Positions 7,122 through 9,577 of a stretch of 9,577 nucleotides of DNA are shown here, one piece after another (positions within the stretch are counted from its first letter, which is position 1; every line of letters starts with the position of its first letter). The notes below the pieces were generated by a model that saw nothing but the letters and a program-made list of their open reading frames with translations, made no database searches and was not told where the DNA came from. Origin of the DNA: an uncultured Eubacteriales bacterium (GTDB taxonomy: Bacteria > Bacillota > Clostridia > Lachnospirales > Lachnospiraceae). The stretch lies in assembly GCA_900321915.1 (NCBI GenBank), contig ONXW01000065.1, forward strand, positions 1 to 9,577. The letters are read 5' to 3'. The position numbers were made by a program, and so were the translations under genes.

Positions 7122-7143
7122 CAACGACAGGAGAGGATTTGAC

Positions 7144-8334
7144 ATGGAAAGAAGACTGTTTACTTCAGAGTCTGTAACCGAGGGACATCCGGATAAGATG
7201 TGCGACCAGATTTCAGACGCGATACTTGACGCGATGCTGGAGCAGGACCCGATGAGCCGCGTGGCCTGCGAGAGCTTTACGACAACGGGAATTGTGGCCA
7301 TCATGGGAGAGGTCACGACGAAGGCAAATGTGGACATCCAGAAGATTGTGCGCGACACCGTGCGCGAGATCGGATACACGAATTCGGATTTGGGGTTTGA
7401 CGCGGATACCTGCGCTGTCCAGATCATGCTTCACCAGCAGTCCCCGGATATCGCCATGGGCGTGGACCGGGCGCTGGAGGTCCGGGAGCAGCAGATGAGC
7501 GACGCGGAGCTGGACGCCATTGGCGCCGGCGACCAGGGCATGATGTTCGGCTATGCGGTCAATGAGACCCCGGAGCTGATGCCCTACCCCATCGCCCTTG
7601 CCCACCGCCTTTCAAGGCGGCTCGCGGAGGTGCGCAAGGACGGAACCCTTCCCTATCTGCGTCCCGACGGCAAGACCCAGGTGACCGTAGAATACGACGA
7701 GACCGGGAAGCCGGTGAAGCTGGACGCCGTCGTGCTGTCCACCCAGCACAGCCCCAGGGTCTCCCAGAAGCAGATCCGCGAGGATGTGAAGAAGCATATA
7801 TTTGACGTTGTCCTGCCGCAGGAGCTTGTGACGGAAGACACCAAATTCTTTATCAATCCGACCGGGCGGTTTGTCATCGGCGGCCCCATGGGCGACAGCG
7901 GGCTGACAGGCCGGAAGATTGTCGTAGATACCTACGGAGGCGCCTCCGGCCACGGCGGCGGCGCATTCTCCGGAAAGGACTGCACCAAGGTGGACCGGTC
8001 CGCCTGCTATGCGGCGCGCTACGTCGCCAAGAACATTGTCGCCGCGGGACTTGCCGAACGCTGCCAGATCCAGCTTTCCTACGCCATCGGCGTGGCGAGG
8101 CCGACCTCGGTCATGGTGGACACCTTCGGCACAGGAAAGCTTTCCAACAGCAGGCTGATCGAGATTGTCAAAGAGAATTTCGATCTCAGGCCGGCGGGCA
8201 TCATCCGCATGCTTGACCTGAGACGGCCGATCTACCGCCAGACCGCGGCTTACGGCCATTTCGGACGCACAGATATCGAACTCCCGTGGGAGAAAACCGA
8301 CCGCGTGGAGAAGCTCCGGACATACCTCGGATAA
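7144..8334 (+). CDS. metK: S-adenosylmethionine synthetase (methionine adenosyltransferase)
   Basis: A complete 396-residue cytosolic enzyme, the standard MetK length, making SAM from methionine and ATP with release of phosphate and pyrophosphate. Visible motifs: [17 protein letters not shown] with H15, D17 and K18; the [12 protein letters not shown] signature; [18 protein letters not shown]; and the glycine-rich GGGAFSGKD phosphate-binding loop; the C-terminal end is normal (AYGHFGR...LPWE). The ATG at 7144 is chosen because AGGAGAGG (7129-7136) lies 7 bases before it and the protein starts as MetK proteins do. The frame is open back to 6994, but that stretch is the riboswitch and terminator, not coding. 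Expression should be controlled by the SAM riboswitch directly upstream. Confidence 0.98.
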   Translation: MERRLFTSESVTEGHPDKMCDQISDAILDAMLEQDPMSRVACESFTTTGIVAIMGEVTTKANVDIQKIVRDTVREIGYTNSDLGFDADTCAVQIMLHQQSPDIAMGVDRALEVREQQMSDAELDAIGAGDQGMMFGYAVNETPELMPYPIALAHRLSRRLAEVRKDGTLPYLRPDGKTQVTVEYDETGKPVKLDAVVLSTQHSPRVSQKQIREDVKKHIFDVVLPQELVTEDTKFFINPTGRFVIGGPMGDSGLTGRKIVVDTYGGASGHGGGAFSGKDCTKVDRSACYAARYVAKNIVAAGLAERCQIQLSYAIGVARPTSVMVDTFGTGKLSNSRLIEIVKENFDLRPAGIIRMLDLRRPIYRQTAAYGHFGRTDIELPWEKTDRVEKLRTYLG

Positions 8335-8355
8335 GGGAAAACTCCGGATTAGAGC

Positions 8356-8392
8356 AATCGGGCAGGAGGGGCCTGGCCCTTCCTGCCCGATT
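8356..8392 (+). other. Long perfect hairpin after metK, no U tract
   Basis: Bases 8356-8371 pair with 8377-8392 over 16 positions (15 Watson-Crick, one G-T) around the loop CCTGG. It starts 22 bases after the metK stop. The 3' flank is AAGCTACAG, so it is not a standard intrinsic terminator in the + direction, and the other side has no T run on the - strand. It may be an mRNA-protecting or processing hairpin, a transcription pause or Rho-type end, or a terminator that has lost its U tract. Confidence 0.75.
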
Positions 8393-8425
8393 AAGCTACA
8401 GCCCCGGAAAAGGAGGGTGAAGTAA

Positions 8426-9505
8426 GTGAAAGCGAACAGAGGTCAGACGCTGGTTCTGCTGTGTGTGACATTAATCCCGTTTCTTCTGCTGCTCCTGATG
8501 GCTTTCGATGAGCGGGTGCCGGACAGGCTTCCGCGGGACAGCATCCTGTTTTTCGGGCTGATCCTTATCGTCCTGGGCGGGGTAAGCCTGTCCGGGTGGC
8601 TCTTCCAGGACGTCATCCGGCCCCTGAGAAGCCTCCAGGAGGCCATGAAGAAGATCAGGGACGGCAACCTGGATTTCACCCTGGAGGTGGACAGCGATTC
8701 CGAGATCGGCCTCCTGTGCCGGGATTTTGAGGAGATGCGCATCAGGCTCAAGGAGTCGGCGGAGGAAAAGGTGGCCTACGACAAGGAGAGCAAAATGCTG
8801 CTCTCCAACATTTCCCACGACCTCCGGACCCCCCTCACGGCCATCAAGGGCTACGTGGAGGGAATCCGCGACGGCGTCGCGTCCTCGCCGGAAAAACTGG
8901 ACAAGTACATCCGCACAATTTACAATAAAACCATGGATATGGACCGTCTGCTGGATGAGCTGACATTCTATACAAAGATTGACACCAACAGGATCCCCTA
9001 CAATTTCGCGAAGCTTAATGTCAATGAATACTTCGGGGACTGCGTGGAGGAGGTCGGCCTCGACATGGAAACCCGGGGCATTGAATTCAGCTATACCAGC
9101 AATGTGGCCGACAGCGTCTGCATCATCGCGGATCCGGAGCAGCTGAAGCGCGTGATCAACAACATCATCGGGAATTCGCTGAAATATCTGGACAAGACGC
9201 CGGGGCGCATAACCATCGATATCAGGGACCAGGGCGATTTTATCCTGACCAGTATCGAGGACAACGGGACCGGCATCGCGAAAGAGGACCTGCCCAAGAT
9301 ATTTGACCGGTTCTACCGGACGGATGCTTCCAGGAATTCCGCCCGCGGGGGGAGCGGCATCGGCCTGTCCATTGTAAAAAAGATTATAGAAGACCACGGC
9401 GGCCGTATCTGGGCGACCAGCACGGAACACGTGGGAACCGGCATGCATTTTGAACTGCGGAAATACCAGGAGGCGGAAAAGAATGAGCAGGATATTGATC
9501 ATTGA
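8426..9505 (+). CDS. HAMP-containing sensor histidine kinase with minimal extracytoplasmic loop
   Basis: A complete 359-residue kinase starting at GTG 8426, preceded by a strong AAAGGAGGGTGA site. Order: TM1 about residues 8-26; a very short outside loop (27-38, DERVPDRLPRDS); TM2 about 39-60; HAMP about 62-113 (VIRPLRSLQEAM...IGLLCRDFEEM); HisKA with NISHDLRTPLTAIKGY, phospho-acceptor H131; N box NNIIGNSLKY with N250; G1 IEDNGTGIA (D279); F box KIFDRFYRTD; G2 GGSGIGLSIVKKII (309-322). All kinase motifs are intact. With only about a dozen residues outside, the signal must come from the membrane, a partner membrane protein or the cytoplasm, as in intramembrane-sensing kinases. It overlaps its response-regulator gene by 23 bases, so they are translated together. 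No promoter is obvious in the 91-base gap after metK. Its signal and targets cannot be told from the sequence. Confidence 0.95.
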   Translation: MKANRGQTLVLLCVTLIPFLLLLLMAFDERVPDRLPRDSILFFGLILIVLGGVSLSGWLFQDVIRPLRSLQEAMKKIRDGNLDFTLEVDSDSEIGLLCRDFEEMRIRLKESAEEKVAYDKESKMLLSNISHDLRTPLTAIKGYVEGIRDGVASSPEKLDKYIRTIYNKTMDMDRLLDELTFYTKIDTNRIPYNFAKLNVNEYFGDCVEEVGLDMETRGIEFSYTSNVADSVCIIADPEQLKRVINNIIGNSLKYLDKTPGRITIDIRDQGDFILTSIEDNGTGIAKEDLPKIFDRFYRTDASRNSARGGSGIGLSIVKKIIEDHGGRIWATSTEHVGTGMHFELRKYQEAEKNEQDIDH

Positions 9506-9577
9506 AGATGAAGTGAGTATCGCGGAGCTGGAGAAGGATTATCTGGAGCTTTCCGGCTTTGAGGTGGAGATAGAGAA
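9483..9577 (+). CDS. Response regulator, 5' part (cut by window end)
   Basis: Thirty-one codons are visible: MSRILIIEDEVSIAELEKDY and so on, the first strand and helix of a receiver domain with the acidic pocket E8/D9/E10. AGGAGG (9468-9473) lies 9 bases before the ATG, inside the kinase gene, and the two genes overlap by 23 bases. It is the expected partner of the kinase just upstream. An OmpR-type output domain is likely from the kinase class but lies outside the window. Confidence 0.9.
   Translation, partial: MSRILIIEDEVSIAELEKDYLELSGFEVEIE

Noticed and set aside
6994..7143. An apparent 50-codon N-terminal extension of metK
   Set aside because: It translates the riboswitch and terminator; MetK proteins begin at the ATG at 7144, which has its own ribosome binding site.

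Overview
The window is about 9.6 kb of GC-rich (roughly 58 percent by eye) bacterial chromosome with every gene on the + strand. The mix of genes points to a high-GC member of the Clostridia, probably Lachnospiraceae-like: strong AGGAGG-type ribosome binding sites, a SAM-I (S-box) riboswitch with a transcription terminator in front of metK, a KdpD/KdpE pair, and OmpR-family two-component pairs with overlapping genes. This placement is inference from style and gene content, not from a database match.

Layout: (1) 2-1880 holds the 3' part of a KdpD-type sensor kinase gene, overlapping by 11 bases with a complete kdpE response-regulator gene. No kdpFABC pump gene lies downstream. (2) 1898-5353 starts with an extended -10 promoter and holds two abutting genes: a 307-residue sugar-phosphate-type nucleotidyltransferase and an 831-residue membrane-anchored extracytoplasmic protein of unknown function. 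(3) 5354-5605 is intergenic. It holds a tandemly duplicated half-terminator, one complete long-stem intrinsic terminator, and a near-consensus sigma-70/A promoter. (4) 5606-6901 is murA, first step of peptidoglycan precursor synthesis. (5) 6902-7143 holds a SAM-I riboswitch whose P1, antiterminator and terminator can all be traced base by base, then metK (7144-8334). (6) 8335-8425 has a long perfect hairpin without a U tract, then a second sensor kinase gene with almost no extracytoplasmic domain (8426-9505), overlapping by 23 bases with the start of its response regulator, which runs off the window end.

Most genes are housekeeping or standard signalling. murA and metK have all expected catalytic residues and look functional. 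The metK leader implies feedback control: high SAM stabilises P1, frees the terminator and stops transcription. No clear terminator or promoter separates murA from the riboswitch, so metK may partly depend on read-through from the murA promoter. The least understood item is the 831-residue protein coupled to the nucleotidyltransferase. I see no CRISPR array, insertion sequence, tRNA, rRNA or phage gene, and no convincing evidence of an undescribed system; the points worth a second look are modest.
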